A stretch of DNA of 64,000 nucleotides from Larkinella rosea (lineage in GTDB: Bacteria > Bacteroidota > Bacteroidia > Cytophagales > Spirosomataceae), in NCBI RefSeq assembly GCF_003858635.1, contig NZ_RQJO01000007.1:1923941-1987940 (forward strand), written 5' to 3'. The notes beneath the pieces were generated by a model. That model did not search any database, was not told the DNA's origin, and saw nothing but the letters and a program-made list of their open reading frames with translations. The translations under genes and the position numbers were made by a program. Positions 1-9,831 of this stretch are shown in pieces (positions within the stretch are counted from its first letter, which is position 1; every line of letters starts with the position of its first letter).

Positions 1-1159
1 GGCCCCCCATCGAATGACCTGTCAAATAAATCCGCTGCGGATCGGGTTTGTATTGTTTTTTGGCGATAACAAACACTTCCAGCGCATCCAGACGCCCCCA
101 GTCTTCCCAGTTAAAACCGCGCGGACGACGGTTGGTAGGTGCCACCAAAACGCCCCAATCCTTTGGCTGATACGCCCGGGCCTGCCCACTGGCCTCAACG
201 CCAGCCCCGTGAACCGACAGGAACATGGCAGGTGCCTTGCCATCCGGTTTGGCTTGTGGGGCAACCCCGAAATACTGGACGCTACCGTCAATGGCGCTGA
301 CGAAGGTCTGGCTGTAATGTTCACCCGGTCCGGCTACGTTCAATGTCAATTCGTTTTCATCAATCGGCTTTCCGGATTGCAGCAGACTGATCGCCACCTT
401 GACGTCACCTTTTTGAGTAACCCCCGAAGCATCCATCCGAAAACCGACTTTTCGGATCGTCATGGGAGGCACCGTCGGCAGATCGGTCGTCAGGTCTTTA
501 CCAGCCAACCGGCTTTTCATTTTCAAACCGGTCAGTGCTTTGTTCGTTGTGTTGACGAGGACAACCGCACCCCAGAGTGGTTCGATCTGATTGCCTAAAA
601 CCACACTCGGTACGGTCGGGTCTTCAATTTTCAGGAAAACCGGTTTTTCCGGAAAAATCAGTTTGGTGGTCAAACCCTGGAATCGTGAAAACTGGGATGT
701 ACGGAGATATATTTCGTTTACTCCTTTTTTTAATGCCACCGGAATAACCAGCCAGCCGAGGGCATACGGATCTCCGGCGTGGGGTGCGCCATTGACATAC
801 ACCATGTTATGGCCGGTTGCGTGCAGCAAAGCCACCTCATCGCGGTCGGCGGTGTAGGTCAAATACAAATAGCCATTGTTGAAATTCCGGCCCCGGAACT
901 TGCCGTCTTTATCAGGAATCACCGTCTGCCAGCGCAGCGAATCGGTACTGGCTGCGGTCATTTCCTGCCCTTCGACCGGTTTTTTCAAATCCCCGCGGTA
1001 CAAATGATAGGCCAGCAAATCCGTGTACAAGGCCTCCCGACCGTACTGATGACAGGGGCCGATCGCCAGACCGGAGGCAAAATGATGGATGCGTTGCGCC
1101 CGAATCGTCAGACACCCACTCAAAAAGAATAAACAACACAAAAGAACTCGATTTCTCAT
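1..1159 (-). CDS. Secreted alpha/beta-hydrolase (prolyl-oligopeptidase-like), C-terminus outside window
   Basis: An open frame runs from an ATG at 1159 to the left edge without a stop, so only the first 386 codons are present. The N-terminus is a hydrophobic export signal; an LSGC at residues 13-16 could be a lipobox, but a type I cleavage after IRAQ is equally possible. A long beta-rich region follows, and the visible part ends in TGHSMGG (about residues 380-386), the nucleophile elbow of a serine alpha/beta-hydrolase, so the catalytic Asp and His lie beyond the edge. It starts 28 bases after the fucosidase stop on the same strand, so the two are probably co-transcribed and both act on imported or extracellular glycan or ester substrates. 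The exact substrate cannot be told; a carbohydrate esterase or an S9-type peptidase are both possible. Confidence 0.8.
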   Translation of the reverse strand, partial: MRNRVLLCCLFFLSGCLTIRAQRIHHFASGLAIGPCHQYGREALYTDLLAYHLYRGDLKKPVEGQEMTAASTDSLRWQTVIPDKDGKFRGRNFNNGYLYLTYTADRDEVALLHATGHNMVYVNGAPHAGDPYALGWLVIPVALKKGVNEIYLRTSQFSRFQGLTTKLIFPEKPVFLKIEDPTVPSVVLGNQIEPLWGAVVLVNTTNKALTGLKMKSRLAGKDLTTDLPTVPPMTIRKVGFRMDASGVTQKGDVKVAISLLQSGKPIDENELTLNVAGPGEHYSQTFVSAIDGSVQYFGVAPQAKPDGKAPAMFLSVHGAGVEASGQARAYQPKDWGVLVAPTNRRPRGFNWEDWGRLDALEVFVIAKKQYKPDPQRIYLTGHSMGG

Positions 1160-1187
1160 AGGGGCAGGCATTTCTTTCCTGATGTAA

Positions 1188-2627
1188 TTAGGCAATCTTA
1201 AAAACCCAAACCGGTTTTCCGGCCAGTTGCTGACGCAGTTTTTCGGGTATACTCACTTCGATGCCCGTGCCAGTTTTCTTCCATTTTAGCGCTTGCTTCG
1301 TTCCCAGAATCATCAGCGTGGCTTTCGGTTGAGCAGGCGCAATGGGGAGCGTAACCAGCGCCGGAAGCATGGTTTCAGTTTCGGTCGCCAGGTAGGAGGC
1401 ATAAGCGGTTTTTCCTTTCGACGTGAAGGCCCACTGGTTTTGCCGATATGGCGCCAGCGGTTTTGTTCCGTAAACAGACTCGCCATTGATTTGCATCCAG
1501 TCGCCGATTTCCTTCAGACGCGTATAGGCCTCTTCGTGCCACTCACCGTCCGGGCCAGGCGCGATGTTGAGCAGCAGATTGCCGTTTTTAGCCACAATAT
1601 CGACCAGCGTCTGCACGAGTTTACGGGCTGGTTTGAAATTTTCTTTCGGAATATACGACCAGCTATCGCCCATCGTCAGGCAGGTTTCCCACGGAATCGG
1701 CATGTAATGATCGGGAATCTGCTGCTCCGGCGTCACGTAATTTTCAAACTCGCCCGATACCGTCCGGTCAACGACCAGCAGACCCGGCTGGTTTTGCCGC
1801 CCCATTCCGGCAATTCGGCCCATATCGACATCCTGACTGTAGGGAATCGTGCGTTGCCAGCTCACCGTCGAGTCAATTGTACTGGCCGGACGCACCCAGC
1901 CGCCATCCAGCCACAAAATATCCACTTTTCCGTAACCGGTCATCAATTCCTGAATCTGGTTGTAGGTGAAGTCCTGATACTTCTTCCACATGTCTGGGTA
2001 CTTCTTCGGATCGTAGCTCACATTCCGGTCTTTGGGCGGAAAATACGGCCACCAGTACGAATCGACATTCCAATCCGGTTTTGAAAAATACGTTCCGACC
2101 ATAAATCCTTCGCTCCGAAACGCACCCAGAATTTCTTTCGTGACATTGCTGCGCGGATTCGACGCAAACGGCGATTTTGCTCCCGTGATTTTGTAATCCG
2201 TTTGTTTGGAATCAAACATGCAGAAACCGTCGTGGTGCTTGGTCGTAAAAATCATGTATTTCATGCCAGCGGTTTTGGCAGCTGCAGCCCAGCGCTCGGG
2301 ATTAAACCGGGTTGGATTGAATGTGGTTTGCAGATTTTCGTACGCCTTTTTGTAGCCAAACCAGTCGTTGGCGTACGGCCCCCGGCGCACACACCATCCT
2401 TCATCTTCCGGACAAAGCGACCAAGATTCGACGACGCCCCACTGGCTATACGTTCCCCAGTGCATCAGTAATCCGAATTTAATGTCCTGCCACTGGTTCA
2501 GTTTTTGCTTTACCAAACTATCTTTTGGCCAGACGTATTTACTGTGATTTTGTTCGGAATGCTGCTGGGCAATCGCTGATCCACTAAAAATTAATCCAAA
2601 TACTAAACCAGTAAGGAAGTACTTCAT
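1188..2627 (-). CDS. Alpha-L-fucosidase, glycoside hydrolase family 29
   Basis: A 479-residue exported enzyme of normal GH29 length that releases terminal L-fucose from glycans in the periplasm or at the cell surface. A signal peptide ends near residue 21 (SAIAQ). Family signatures are HWGTYS (56-61), the active-site KHHDGF (130-135), and ILWLDGGW (237-244), in which Asp241 is the expected retaining nucleophile; NGNLLLNIAP marks the end of the barrel. A small C-terminal beta domain follows. It is the first gene of a probable operon with the hydrolase 28 bases downstream, and lies head-to-head with a SusC/SusD uptake pair. The neighbourhood of a UxaA-type dehydratase and SDR suggests that the fucose is also catabolised here. 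The family call is firm; linkage preference is not visible. Confidence 0.93.
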   Translation of the reverse strand: MKYFLTGLVFGLIFSGSAIAQQHSEQNHSKYVWPKDSLVKQKLNQWQDIKFGLLMHWGTYSQWGVVESWSLCPEDEGWCVRRGPYANDWFGYKKAYENLQTTFNPTRFNPERWAAAAKTAGMKYMIFTTKHHDGFCMFDSKQTDYKITGAKSPFASNPRSNVTKEILGAFRSEGFMVGTYFSKPDWNVDSYWWPYFPPKDRNVSYDPKKYPDMWKKYQDFTYNQIQELMTGYGKVDILWLDGGWVRPASTIDSTVSWQRTIPYSQDVDMGRIAGMGRQNQPGLLVVDRTVSGEFENYVTPEQQIPDHYMPIPWETCLTMGDSWSYIPKENFKPARKLVQTLVDIVAKNGNLLLNIAPGPDGEWHEEAYTRLKEIGDWMQINGESVYGTKPLAPYRQNQWAFTSKGKTAYASYLATETETMLPALVTLPIAPAQPKATLMILGTKQALKWKKTGTGIEVSIPEKLRQQLAGKPVWVFKIA

Positions 2628-3188
2628 TTCTATTTTTCTATTGGGTTGTATGAATTGAATACCCTATTGTCATTCAGCAGGTATAGCCGGGAAATGTTGC
2701 CGACTTCGACCGCTTAGCGGAATGATTCTCCCCTTCTCCATCCGCCATTCCCGGCGTTCTCCCAGGCACCAGATCCAAATGGTTTGCCGCTTGAGAGAGA
2801 CCTTCGGGGCTCGTTATTGGGGGCATCAACGCTATTTGACGAATCAAGTTTTTAATTATTAATTGCCAATGTCCAATTTTTGACACCAAAATTAAAGAAA
2901 TTAAAAAAATTTAAAAATTATCGCCTGCTTACTGTATTAATTGCCTAATAAAAGTAGTAGTTTGACAAAAAATTCGAAATTAATTGCTTGTAAGTGCCTT
3001 CATTACCCAATAACTTATTATAATAACCTAAAACGAACATTGCCTATGACACCACCGTGTACCCCATTCCCATCCCCCAAAAAAGGACCTCCCAAGTTAA
3101 TACCCCATGGGTTTTTAGACGTTGAACATCTTTTCAGATGGATTGAACCTGCCGCAAAAATTTACTTAACCTCAAACAGTCAAAAATT
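2628..3188. other. Intergenic region between divergent fucosidase and SusC genes
   Basis: About 560 bases carrying the divergent control regions. The part from 2870 to 3030 is AT-rich. Short frames exist in it but overlap the SusC start or have no recognisable content. No clear TAnnTTTG promoter could be fixed for either gene, and no terminator or repeat is evident. Confidence 0.5.
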
Positions 3189-6100
3189 ATGAAAAGACAG
3201 CTAGAAGTAAAATGTCCGCTATGGATGAAACTTACGTTATATCAACTGGTCGTGTTTACGGCCTCCATTAGTGTAACGTTTGCCTCACCCGCGACGGCGA
3301 AGACCATTTTAAATCACAAAGTGAAGTCCGATGTTCTCGCAAAAACGGTTACCGGTAAAGTAAGCGACGAAAAAGGGGAAGCGATTCCGGGCTCTACGGT
3401 GGTTTTAAAAGGAGGTGGAGTTGGTACAACAACGGGATCAGATGGCCGGTATTCGATCCAGGTACCTGGCGATGAAGCCATTTTGGTTTTTTCCTCTATC
3501 GGCTTTACAACGAAAGAAGTGCCGGTTGGATCACAAACCGTAGTAAATGTGGTCCTGGAAGCCTCTTCTGCTCAGCTTGAAGAAGTCGTTGTGACCGCCC
3601 TGGGTGTCCAACGGGAAAAGAAAGCCCTGACTTATGCCACACAGCAACTGGGTGGTGACGAATTGCGACGGGCCTCCAACACCAACTTTGTTGATGCCCT
3701 TACGGGTAAGGCAGCAGGTCTGGACATCAAAATCAGTAGCTCGGGCGCTGGTGGTTCTACGCGGGCCGTCCTCCGGGGAAACAAATCGTTGCAGGGTTCC
3801 AGTGAGGCCCTTTATGTGATCGATGGTATCCCGATGGCCAACAACAAAGGCGGGCAGCCAGGCTCGTATGGTGGAACCGACGGTGGAGATGGTCTTTCAG
3901 CTATTAACCCCGGCGATATCGAGAGCATCAGCATATTGCGGGGAGCCAATGCGGCTATTCTCTATGGTAGTCAGGGGGCCAATGGCGTCATCCTGATTAC
4001 AACCAAAAAAGGCAAAGAAGGCAAATTATCGGTCGACGTCAATGCCAGTGCAGTTGTCGAACAGGTATCCGGTCTTCCCAAGTTTCAATACCGGTATGGA
4101 ACGGTGGGTGGCGATTACAGCTGGACACCGGTTGGAACAACGGTTGTTAAATCAGACAACTACCAGAAAGATTATATCAAAGATTTCTTTCAGACCGGTG
4201 TAACCTTTAACAACACGGTGGCAGTTACGGGCGGAAACGCAAAGACTAGTGTTTATTTCTCCTACGGTAATGTTTCCTCGAAAGGTGTACTGCCAACGAA
4301 TACCTACACGAAACATAACTTTTCGTTCCGGCAAAGTACCAAAATGCTGAAAGACAAGATTACGTTAAGCTCTGGTATTATCCTGTCTTCGGAAGTATCC
4401 AAAAACCGCCCGGGTGCCGGTTATTATAACAACCCATTGACCGGTTTGTATCTGTTCGCCAGAGATCGCGACTTCAATAGCTACAAGAATAATTACGCTG
4501 TCTTCAATCCCGACCGGAACATGGACAAAATGAACTGGTATTCGACCGAAGAAAAGCAAAACAATCCGTACTGGGAAATTTACAAAGATCCGAAGCTACA
4601 GTCCAACAAACGGATTATTGCCAACGCCAAACTCGCTTATGATATTACGGAGAACCTTCGCTTTGAGGTACGTGGTAACATTGATTACAATAATGTGTTG
4701 GATGACAAGCGCTACGCGGCCGGCGGTAACTCAGTGAGTGTCAGCCCGAACGGCACCTGGTCTTACAACCGATACACGGATCAGTCGCTGTATACGGACG
4801 GTATTCTTACTTATACCAAGAGTTTTGGCAATTTCAGTGTGAATGCACTGGCGGGTCTTAGCTACCAGAAAAACACCTACTACGATGGCATAAGTGTGGG
4901 TAACGGTACGGTTTCACTGCAGTATCCCAACGTATTTACGTTTGCAAATATGCCCTACAACGTCATGTTCAACAACGACGGACGTTACAGCAATACCATC
5001 AAACAGGGTGCATTTGCCAACTTGTCTCTCGGGTTCAAAGACTTCCTGTTTCTGGATCTGGCGGGACGGAACGACTGGGCTTCTACCCTGGCGCTTACCG
5101 GTAACCAATCGTACTTTTACCCTTCTATCGGAGGATCTGCGGTCATCAGCCAGATGGTTAATTTACCCCAGGCCATTTCATTCCTGAAAGTAAGGGCTTC
5201 CTTCTCACAAACGGCGAACGAAGTACCCTACAACGTGGTGAATCCGCTGAACACGATCGGTGGTGCCGGTGGGCCAACGGGCATTGGTGGGATCAACCGA
5301 AACACGCAGGTACCGTTTACCAATCTGAAGCCTGAAAAAATCGTAGCCAACGAGTACGGTATTGAAGCCAAGTTTTTAAAGGGACGTCTGGGTGCTGATT
5401 TTACGCTATACAATGGTGTCAGTACCAACCAGTTCCTTTCCCTGGCGGCACCTTCGGGCTCGGGATACACGACCTATTATGTGAATGCGGGAAAAATCAC
5501 GAACAAAGGATTTGAGTTTACCCTTACTGCCGAGCCTTTCCGTTCAAATCGTTTCAGCTGGAATACAGCGGTCAACGCGTCCCAGAACAAAAACAAGATT
5601 GTTGAATTGATCGCGTCCAATCCCAACTATCAGGTAGGTGGTGATAATGAAGGTTTTGCATCAATCATCAAAGCTGGCGGTTCGTTCAATGACGTGTACA
5701 TCTATAAGTTTGCCCGCAACGATGCCGGACAGATCATTCTGGACAAAAACGGCGTTCCCACCAAAGCCGCTACGCAGACAATCGTAGGTAATGTGAACCC
5801 GAAGCTCATGCTGGGATGGACCAATAACTGGAGTTATGGTAACTTCTTCGCGAGCGCACTGGTTAGCGGGAAATTCGGCGGAGTTGCTTTCTCCAAAACC
5901 GAAGCATTCCTGGATTCCTACGGGGTAAGTGAACGAAGTGCTGCGGATCGGGATGCCGGAACGGTGGCCATCAACGCTGTTACACCCGAAGGGCTGGCGG
6001 TTACTTCCATTGCCCCCTACACGTATTATTCGGCGATCGGTGACCGAAATAAGATCATGGAACCGTACGTATTTTCAAGAACCAACGTTCGGTTAGGCCA

Positions 6101-6317
6101 GCTTGTCGTGGGCTACAACTTCAGATCCAAGGGCTCAAACCCGGTGTTTAAAGATGCTTCGGTGTCGCTCGTAGGCCGGAATTTGTTCTTCTTCTACAAA
6201 AAAGCACCTTTCGATCCGGAACAGGCAATGAGTACCAACAACTCCCTGCAATCCACTGACGTGTTTGGTATGCCATCCACCCGATCGTACGGGATTAACC
6301 TGAAGTTAACATTCTAA
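3189..6317 (+). CDS. SusC/RagA-family TonB-linked outer-membrane transporter
   Basis: A 1042-residue outer-membrane receptor that, with its SusD partner, imports oligosaccharides or similar nutrients using TonB energy. After an N-terminal export segment (about 18-38) comes a carboxypeptidase-regulatory-like domain (about 53-125, beginning TVTGKVSDEKGEAIPG), then the LEEVVVTALG segment typical of the SusC linker and TonB box, and the plug with YVIDGIPM and the GANAAILYGSQGANGVILITTKKG signature. The rest is a 22-strand barrel ending in phenylalanine. The ATG at 3189 gives a good export signal and is kept. The SusD gene follows after 19 bases. Substrate is not readable from the sequence; proximity to the fucosidase makes a fucosylated glycan a reasonable guess. 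Confidence 0.93.
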   Translation: MKRQLEVKCPLWMKLTLYQLVVFTASISVTFASPATAKTILNHKVKSDVLAKTVTGKVSDEKGEAIPGSTVVLKGGGVGTTTGSDGRYSIQVPGDEAILVFSSIGFTTKEVPVGSQTVVNVVLEASSAQLEEVVVTALGVQREKKALTYATQQLGGDELRRASNTNFVDALTGKAAGLDIKISSSGAGGSTRAVLRGNKSLQGSSEALYVIDGIPMANNKGGQPGSYGGTDGGDGLSAINPGDIESISILRGANAAILYGSQGANGVILITTKKGKEGKLSVDVNASAVVEQVSGLPKFQYRYGTVGGDYSWTPVGTTVVKSDNYQKDYIKDFFQTGVTFNNTVAVTGGNAKTSVYFSYGNVSSKGVLPTNTYTKHNFSFRQSTKMLKDKITLSSGIILSSEVSKNRPGAGYYNNPLTGLYLFARDRDFNSYKNNYAVFNPDRNMDKMNWYSTEEKQNNPYWEIYKDPKLQSNKRIIANAKLAYDITENLRFEVRGNIDYNNVLDDKRYAAGGNSVSVSPNGTWSYNRYTDQSLYTDGILTYTKSFGNFSVNALAGLSYQKNTYYDGISVGNGTVSLQYPNVFTFANMPYNVMFNNDGRYSNTIKQGAFANLSLGFKDFLFLDLAGRNDWASTLALTGNQSYFYPSIGGSAVISQMVNLPQAISFLKVRASFSQTANEVPYNVVNPLNTIGGAGGPTGIGGINRNTQVPFTNLKPEKIVANEYGIEAKFLKGRLGADFTLYNGVSTNQFLSLAAPSGSGYTTYYVNAGKITNKGFEFTLTAEPFRSNRFSWNTAVNASQNKNKIVELIASNPNYQVGGDNEGFASIIKAGGSFNDVYIYKFARNDAGQIILDKNGVPTKAATQTIVGNVNPKLMLGWTNNWSYGNFFASALVSGKFGGVAFSKTEAFLDSYGVSERSAADRDAGTVAINAVTPEGLAVTSIAPYTYYSAIGDRNKIMEPYVFSRTNVRLGQLVVGYNFRSKGSNPVFKDASVSLVGRNLFFFYKKAPFDPEQAMSTNNSLQSTDVFGMPSTRSYGINLKLTF

Positions 6318-6336
6318 AATTTCTAAAATCATTACC

Positions 6337-7914
6337 ATGAAACGACTACTTATCGCGGTGATATCCCTGATTGCGTTCGCGGCCTGTACTGACAGTTTTG
6401 TCGATATAAACCAGAACCCCAATCAAATTTCGGATGAGCTCCTCAAGCAGGATTTTAACCTCGTAGGCTCTCCGTTTTCGAACATGATCTTCAATTTGAA
6501 TGGTCACCAGGTCGAAGAGGACCTTTGTGCCGACAACTGGATGGGGTACATGGGTACGCCGACCGATTTTGTTGGAAATGTGAATAACACGACCTACTAC
6601 ATCCGCTGGAACTCATTCTGGGGACGGGAGTACGGTAGCATCATGTCGCCGGCCAAACAGGTGATCAAACTGGCAGCAGACAATAAGCTACCCCTTTTTG
6701 CTACCTGGGCGAAATTGATCCGGGTGTTGGCGATGTCCAAACTGACGGCCATTCACGGACCGATCATTTATTCGCAATACGGTACGACGGCGAACTCGAT
6801 TCTATACGATAAAGAATCTGATTTGTATCCGATGTTCTTCAAACAGCTTGACTCGATCCAGACCGATTTTGCTGCCAACAAAGCGTATACCGGGTTTAAA
6901 AAATTTGACCCCTCAGCCTACGGTGGAGATCTTACCAAGTGGTCGAAAGTGGTCAATTCGTTACGTCTGAGATTGGCGATTCGCTTATCAAAAGTAGATC
7001 CCGCACAAGCCAAAACCCAGGGCGAAAAAGCGTTGAGCGATCCAGCCGGTTTGATTACGACCAATGCGGACAATTTTATCAATGCATTGAATGGAAACAA
7101 GATTCCGGTGGCTCAGATCTGTTACGAGTGGGATGATACCCGGATGGGCGCTTTAATGGAGTCTTTTTTGATTGGCTTAAATGATGGACGGCTCTCGAAG
7201 TATTTTGCCCCAATAACGAATGCCGCCTTGTATGCCGATCACCCGTCAGTGCCTTATAAAGGTGTCCGGAATGGCGCTTACATCAAAGCAAAAGCCGATC
7301 ACGTACCGTTCTCAAAAGTAAACGAGAGCTTCCAGACGGTTCAGACCCGTCGAAATTTTACCGCAGCGGAAGTGGCGTTTCTGAAAGCGGAAGCCGGACT
7401 CCGAGGCTGGGCCGGGGCTGGTGATCCCAAAACCAACTATGAGGAAGGTATCAAATTGTCCTTTGCCGATTGGGGTGCGGGTGGCGTTGATGCTTACCTG
7501 GTCGATAAAACCAGCAAGCCGATTAATTATGTTGATCCAGTTGATGCCCGGAATAATTTTACCGCTGTTTCAACCGTTACGGTGGCATGGAATGAATCCG
7601 ATTCGAACGAATTGAAACTGGAAAAAATCATTACCCAGAAATACCTCAACACCTTCACCAATACGCTGGAAGCGTGGGTGGATTACAGACGTACGGGTTA
7701 CCCCAAAATTCCGGTTGCTGCCAAAAATGACAGTAATGCAGACTGGGGTGTTATTCCAGCGGGCGAATCGATCAAACGCATGCCATTTGTAAACGCGGAA
7801 AGAACCGGTAATACGGCTGCGGTAACCGATGCGGTGTCAAAAATGGGTACTGGAGCTAAAGACGATATTGCCACTCGCCTGTGGTGGGATACGGGTAAAG
7901 TAGCAAACTTCTAA
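6337..7914 (+). CDS. SusD/RagB-family surface glycan-binding lipoprotein
   Basis: A 525-residue lipoprotein that caps the SusC barrel and binds the nutrient at the cell surface. The N-terminus has a short hydrophobic stretch and a lipobox (FAAC, Cys16), then the DINQNPN start common to the SusD-like group 2 family. TPR-like helices include KWSKVVNSLRLRLAIRLSKV, and the C-terminal part has WVDYRRTGYP, which recurs in this family. It lies 19 bases after the SusC gene in the same operon and is followed by a strong terminator, so the two form a two-gene unit. It is not closely similar to the other SusD in this window, so the two pairs probably handle different ligands. Confidence 0.92.
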   Translation: MKRLLIAVISLIAFAACTDSFVDINQNPNQISDELLKQDFNLVGSPFSNMIFNLNGHQVEEDLCADNWMGYMGTPTDFVGNVNNTTYYIRWNSFWGREYGSIMSPAKQVIKLAADNKLPLFATWAKLIRVLAMSKLTAIHGPIIYSQYGTTANSILYDKESDLYPMFFKQLDSIQTDFAANKAYTGFKKFDPSAYGGDLTKWSKVVNSLRLRLAIRLSKVDPAQAKTQGEKALSDPAGLITTNADNFINALNGNKIPVAQICYEWDDTRMGALMESFLIGLNDGRLSKYFAPITNAALYADHPSVPYKGVRNGAYIKAKADHVPFSKVNESFQTVQTRRNFTAAEVAFLKAEAGLRGWAGAGDPKTNYEEGIKLSFADWGAGGVDAYLVDKTSKPINYVDPVDARNNFTAVSTVTVAWNESDSNELKLEKIITQKYLNTFTNTLEAWVDYRRTGYPKIPVAAKNDSNADWGVIPAGESIKRMPFVNAERTGNTAAVTDAVSKMGTGAKDDIATRLWWDTGKVANF

Positions 7915-7941
7915 TTGCAGAACAGACCTACCTTTTTTGAG

Positions 7942-7975
7942 AATCGGGGTGGCATCCAGCCATCCCGATTTTTTT
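7942..7975 (+). terminator. Rho-independent terminator of the first SusCD operon
   Basis: A 12-bp stem (AATCGGGGTGGC with GCCATCCCGATT, one G-T wobble) with a 5-base loop, running into seven T, begins 28 bases after the SusD stop. Confidence 0.88.
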
Positions 7976-8050
7976 ATTCGGGCTTATGTAATCAAACGCA
8001 TTTCACGAGCATTTCCTGTGCGGAAAGTCCTAAAAATCAACTTTCACAGG

Positions 8051-8058
8051 TAACTTTG
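8051..8058 (+). promoter_or_regulatory. Putative Bacteroidota -7 element
   Basis: TAACTTTG matches the TAnnTTTG consensus, 110 bases before the cytochrome/FG-GAP gene. No convincing TTG is seen at -33, so this rests on the -7 box alone. Confidence 0.42.
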
Positions 8059-8168
8059 AAAAGCATCTGATAAGCGGATCGGCTGGTGCCTGCGGTCTAC
8101 TGCCAGCAAATTGCAGTCATTCGGATAAATTCAGATTATTAGAACTCTAGTCAGCAACCATCCACCTG

Positions 8169-9734
8169 ATGTTTTCGCTTAAAACCGGTCTGGTCTTTTT
8201 TTTCTCCTTTTGGGTGACCTCTTTTTTCGTGCTGAAAACGGAAAGCGTTCCGCCGGATTCAGGTCTTAAAAACGTGGCTTTGAACGATTCCGTTTCCAGC
8301 GGCAAACAACTGGCCATGCGCTATTGCGCGAGCTGTCACCTGTTTCCCGAACCGGAATTGCTGGATAAGAAGACCTGGGTTACGGGCGTACTTCCCAACA
8401 TGGCGATGCGGCTTGGCCTCAAACTGCCCGGTTCTGACACGTTAAAACCGCTTCCTCCCGACGAAGAGAAAGCCGTCAGCAAACTGAACGTTTACCCCGA
8501 AACCGCCCTGCTTTCGCTGGAAGAGTGGAAAAAGATCGTAGCGTTTTATGAAAGCACCGCTCCCGCCGAACCCCTGCCGCAAAAACCGCATCAGCCTACG
8601 ACCAATCAACTGCCGTTGTTTAAGCCCAGAGAACTCACCGTTGGTGATAAACAGGTGCCGCAGACGACTTTGCTGAAATACGACAAAAATACCGCCCAGC
8701 TTTACGTGGGCGACGCCCAGAATGCGCTGTACGTGCTCGATGGGAAGTTTCAACTGGCCAATACCTGGTGGATCGACACGCCACCCACCGATATTGATTT
8801 CCCGAAAAACGCGGCTCCCCGCTTGCTCACGATCGGCATTTTCAGCCCGTCCGACCAGCATCTGGGCCGACTCATGACATTGGAAAAATCCGCCAAACCG
8901 GGTACCAAACCGGTCAACATTCGGGACTTGCCCCGACCGGTTCAGTTTGCTACCGGCGATTTGAATGCTGATGGAAAAGAAGATGCGATCGTATGCGGTT
9001 TTGGGAATAATGCCGGAAAGCTGGTCTGGCTCGATGGTTTTGACCCCGCCAAAGAGCACGTCCTAAAAGCTATGCCCGGTGCCAGAAAAGTGGAAATTGC
9101 TGATTTCAACCGCGATAAAAAACCGGATATCATGGTCGTGATCGCCCAGGCGCGGGAGGAAGTAGCTATTTTTTTTAACCAGGGAAACGGAAAGTTTAAA
9201 GAAAAAACCGTGTTGCAGTTTTCTCCGCTGTTTGGCGGCAGTTATTTTGAATTAGTGGATTTTAATAAGGACGGTTTTCAGGATATTTTGCTGACGAATG
9301 GCGACAATTGGGATTATTCGTCGGTCAATAAAAACTACCACGGTGTCCGCATTTACCTGAACGATAAAAAAGACAACTTCAAAGAAACGTGGTTTTATCC
9401 GCTGTACGGAGCCAGTAAGGCCGTTGCCCGGGATTTTGACAACGATGGCGATCTGGACATTGCGGCAACGTCTTTTTATTCCAATCTGGCCCAGCCCGAA
9501 CAGGGATTTGTCTATTTAAAAAACGAAGGCCGGTTGAATTTTAAACCGTTCACAACCCCGGAGGGCGCGAACGGAAAATGGCTGACGATGGAAGCCGCCG
9601 ACTTCGATCGCGACGGCGATATCGATATTGTGCTGGGCTCTTATTTCCACACCGTCGGCGAAATGACTCAATTGATTTTCAAAGGAATTCTGTCATTTCC
9701 GCAATTGCTGGTGTTGGAAAATCAGGGGAAATAG
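8169..9734 (+). CDS. Exported cytochrome c / FG-GAP (VCBS) repeat protein
   Basis: A 521-residue exported protein. After a hydrophobic N-terminus it has one c-type haem motif, CASCH at residues 53-57, in a short cytochrome-like segment with possible axial methionines near 78-80. The remainder is a beta-propeller with acidic repeats of the FG-GAP/VCBS type: DFNRDKKPDI, DFNKDGFQDI, DFDNDGDLDI and DFDRDGDIDI, each a likely calcium-binding turn. The role is not known; proteins of this make-up occur in Bacteroidota and Planctomycetota and may be surface or periplasmic electron carriers or binding proteins. It stands alone between the two SusCD loci and converges on the second SusD gene, with a shared hairpin in between. 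Confidence 0.85.
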   Translation: MFSLKTGLVFFFSFWVTSFFVLKTESVPPDSGLKNVALNDSVSSGKQLAMRYCASCHLFPEPELLDKKTWVTGVLPNMAMRLGLKLPGSDTLKPLPPDEEKAVSKLNVYPETALLSLEEWKKIVAFYESTAPAEPLPQKPHQPTTNQLPLFKPRELTVGDKQVPQTTLLKYDKNTAQLYVGDAQNALYVLDGKFQLANTWWIDTPPTDIDFPKNAAPRLLTIGIFSPSDQHLGRLMTLEKSAKPGTKPVNIRDLPRPVQFATGDLNADGKEDAIVCGFGNNAGKLVWLDGFDPAKEHVLKAMPGARKVEIADFNRDKKPDIMVVIAQAREEVAIFFNQGNGKFKEKTVLQFSPLFGGSYFELVDFNKDGFQDILLTNGDNWDYSSVNKNYHGVRIYLNDKKDNFKETWFYPLYGASKAVARDFDNDGDLDIAATSFYSNLAQPEQGFVYLKNEGRLNFKPFTTPEGANGKWLTMEAADFDRDGDIDIVLGSYFHTVGEMTQLIFKGILSFPQLLVLENQGK

Positions 9735-9751
9735 ACAGCGGTTTTAACAAA

Positions 9752-9783
9752 AAAAGAGACAAACCAACAGGTCTGCCTCTTTT
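9752..9783. terminator. Bidirectional hairpin between convergent genes
   Basis: AAAAGAGACAAACC pairs with GGTCTGCCTCTTTT (two A-C mismatches, 4-base loop). The A-run before and the T-run after allow termination from both sides, which fits the convergent genes ending at 9734 and 9832. Confidence 0.6.
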
Positions 9784-9831
9784 GTATCCAACCAAATCTA
9801 AAATTCCTGATTTGCTTTCAATCTCCGGGTT

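Noticed and set aside
14-598. 194-residue plus-strand frame at the left edge
   Set aside because: It lies opposite the long open hydrolase frame on the minus strand, which has clear family features.
1293-2084. Long plus-strand frame inside the fucosidase gene
   Set aside because: Antisense shadow of a confidently assigned GH29 gene.
2941-3192. 83-residue plus-strand frame before SusC
   Set aside because: It overlaps the SusC start, is in AT-rich leader DNA and has low-complexity content.
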